5,832 bases of DNA from Verrucomicrobiota bacterium (lineage in GTDB: Bacteria > Verrucomicrobiota > Verrucomicrobiia > Verrucomicrobiales > Akkermansiaceae): assembly GCA_026397695.1 (NCBI GenBank), contig JAPLUJ010000311.1:1-5832 (forward strand), given 5' to 3'. Below, in pieces: positions 5,735-5,832 of this stretch. Numbering within the stretch: the stretch's first letter is position 1; each line of letters opens with the position of its first letter. The translations under genes and the position numbers were made by a program. The notes under the pieces are model-generated. The model saw nothing but the letters and a program-made list of their open reading frames with translations, was not told the DNA's origin and made no database searches.

Positions 5735-5832
5735 ATTGAGGTAGGGACGCCGGTTATCCGACGCCCCCCTCGCAGATCCCGGCGTGCGGAACTACCGCAC
5801 CGGGCTCCTCGGAGGACGCGCACACAGAGCGG
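5735..5832 (-). ncRNA. Group II intron 3' end (domains V and VI), partial
   Basis: Reading the minus strand, domain V is the hairpin at 5807-5775: GAGCCCG, then stem GTGCGG, loop TAGTT, CCGCAC, a two-base bulge GC, and CGGGATC. The GAGCC start and the offset two-base bulge are hallmarks of domain V. Domain VI follows: GGGGCGTCGG (5767-5758), loop ATAA, CCGGCGTCCC (5753-5744), then TA and CC closing on GG, leaving a bulged A at 5742 as the branch point. The 3' splice site is probably about seven bases further on, near 5735, ending in AT. The short loop and sequence style suggest a bacterial class C intron, but this is from memory. The reverse transcriptase ORF, if present, is beyond the window edge. 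Confidence 0.82.

Overview
The window looks like a piece of a bacterial chromosome from the Planctomycetota-Verrucomicrobiota-Lentisphaerota group. The inference rests on one large secreted protein related to hydrazine synthase alpha (HzsA-related), a family abundant in those phyla, next to a secreted five-bladed beta-propeller of the glycoside hydrolase type. No rRNA, tRNA or taxonomic marker is present, so the assignment is tentative.

Layout, left to right. Positions 1-120 hold a large imperfect hairpin with three copies of an AACTTT-containing motif, possibly the edge of a mobile element. Positions 121-378 hold nothing I can assign. At 379-817 on the plus strand lies a Fic-family pseudogene: it keeps the inhibitory STAIEGN motif and the C-terminal helices, but the catalytic HPFxxGNGR core has been deleted. 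Directly abutting it and convergent is the main gene (3439-818, minus), a signal-peptide-bearing beta-propeller protein with two CxxCH heme c motifs. Its start codon overlaps by ATGA the stop of a short RelB/DinJ-like antitoxin ORF (3600-3436, minus) that has no toxin partner. A perfect 8-bp inverted repeat covers the ribosome-binding region of the big gene. At 4739-3726 (minus) is the exported propeller glycosidase-like protein, preceded by a 17-codon leader ORF with a good Shine-Dalgarno and a hairpin. At 5713-4873 (minus) is a decayed DEDDh exonuclease-BRCT gene with two frameshifts and loss of three of four catalytic acids. The right edge (5832 to about 5735, minus) is the 3' end of a group II intron (domains V and VI), ending about 22 bases before the start codon of that pseudogene.

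How it fits together: two apparently intact genes for exported proteins, a multiheme-like propeller protein and a carbohydrate-active propeller, sit among remnants of mobile or addiction-type genes (Fic, RelB/DinJ, intron). Everything from the intron to the HzsA-like gene runs on the minus strand, so co-transcription is possible. The most interesting local arrangement is the antitoxin ORF that now acts as an upstream coupled ORF for the heme protein, with a hairpin over the start site.
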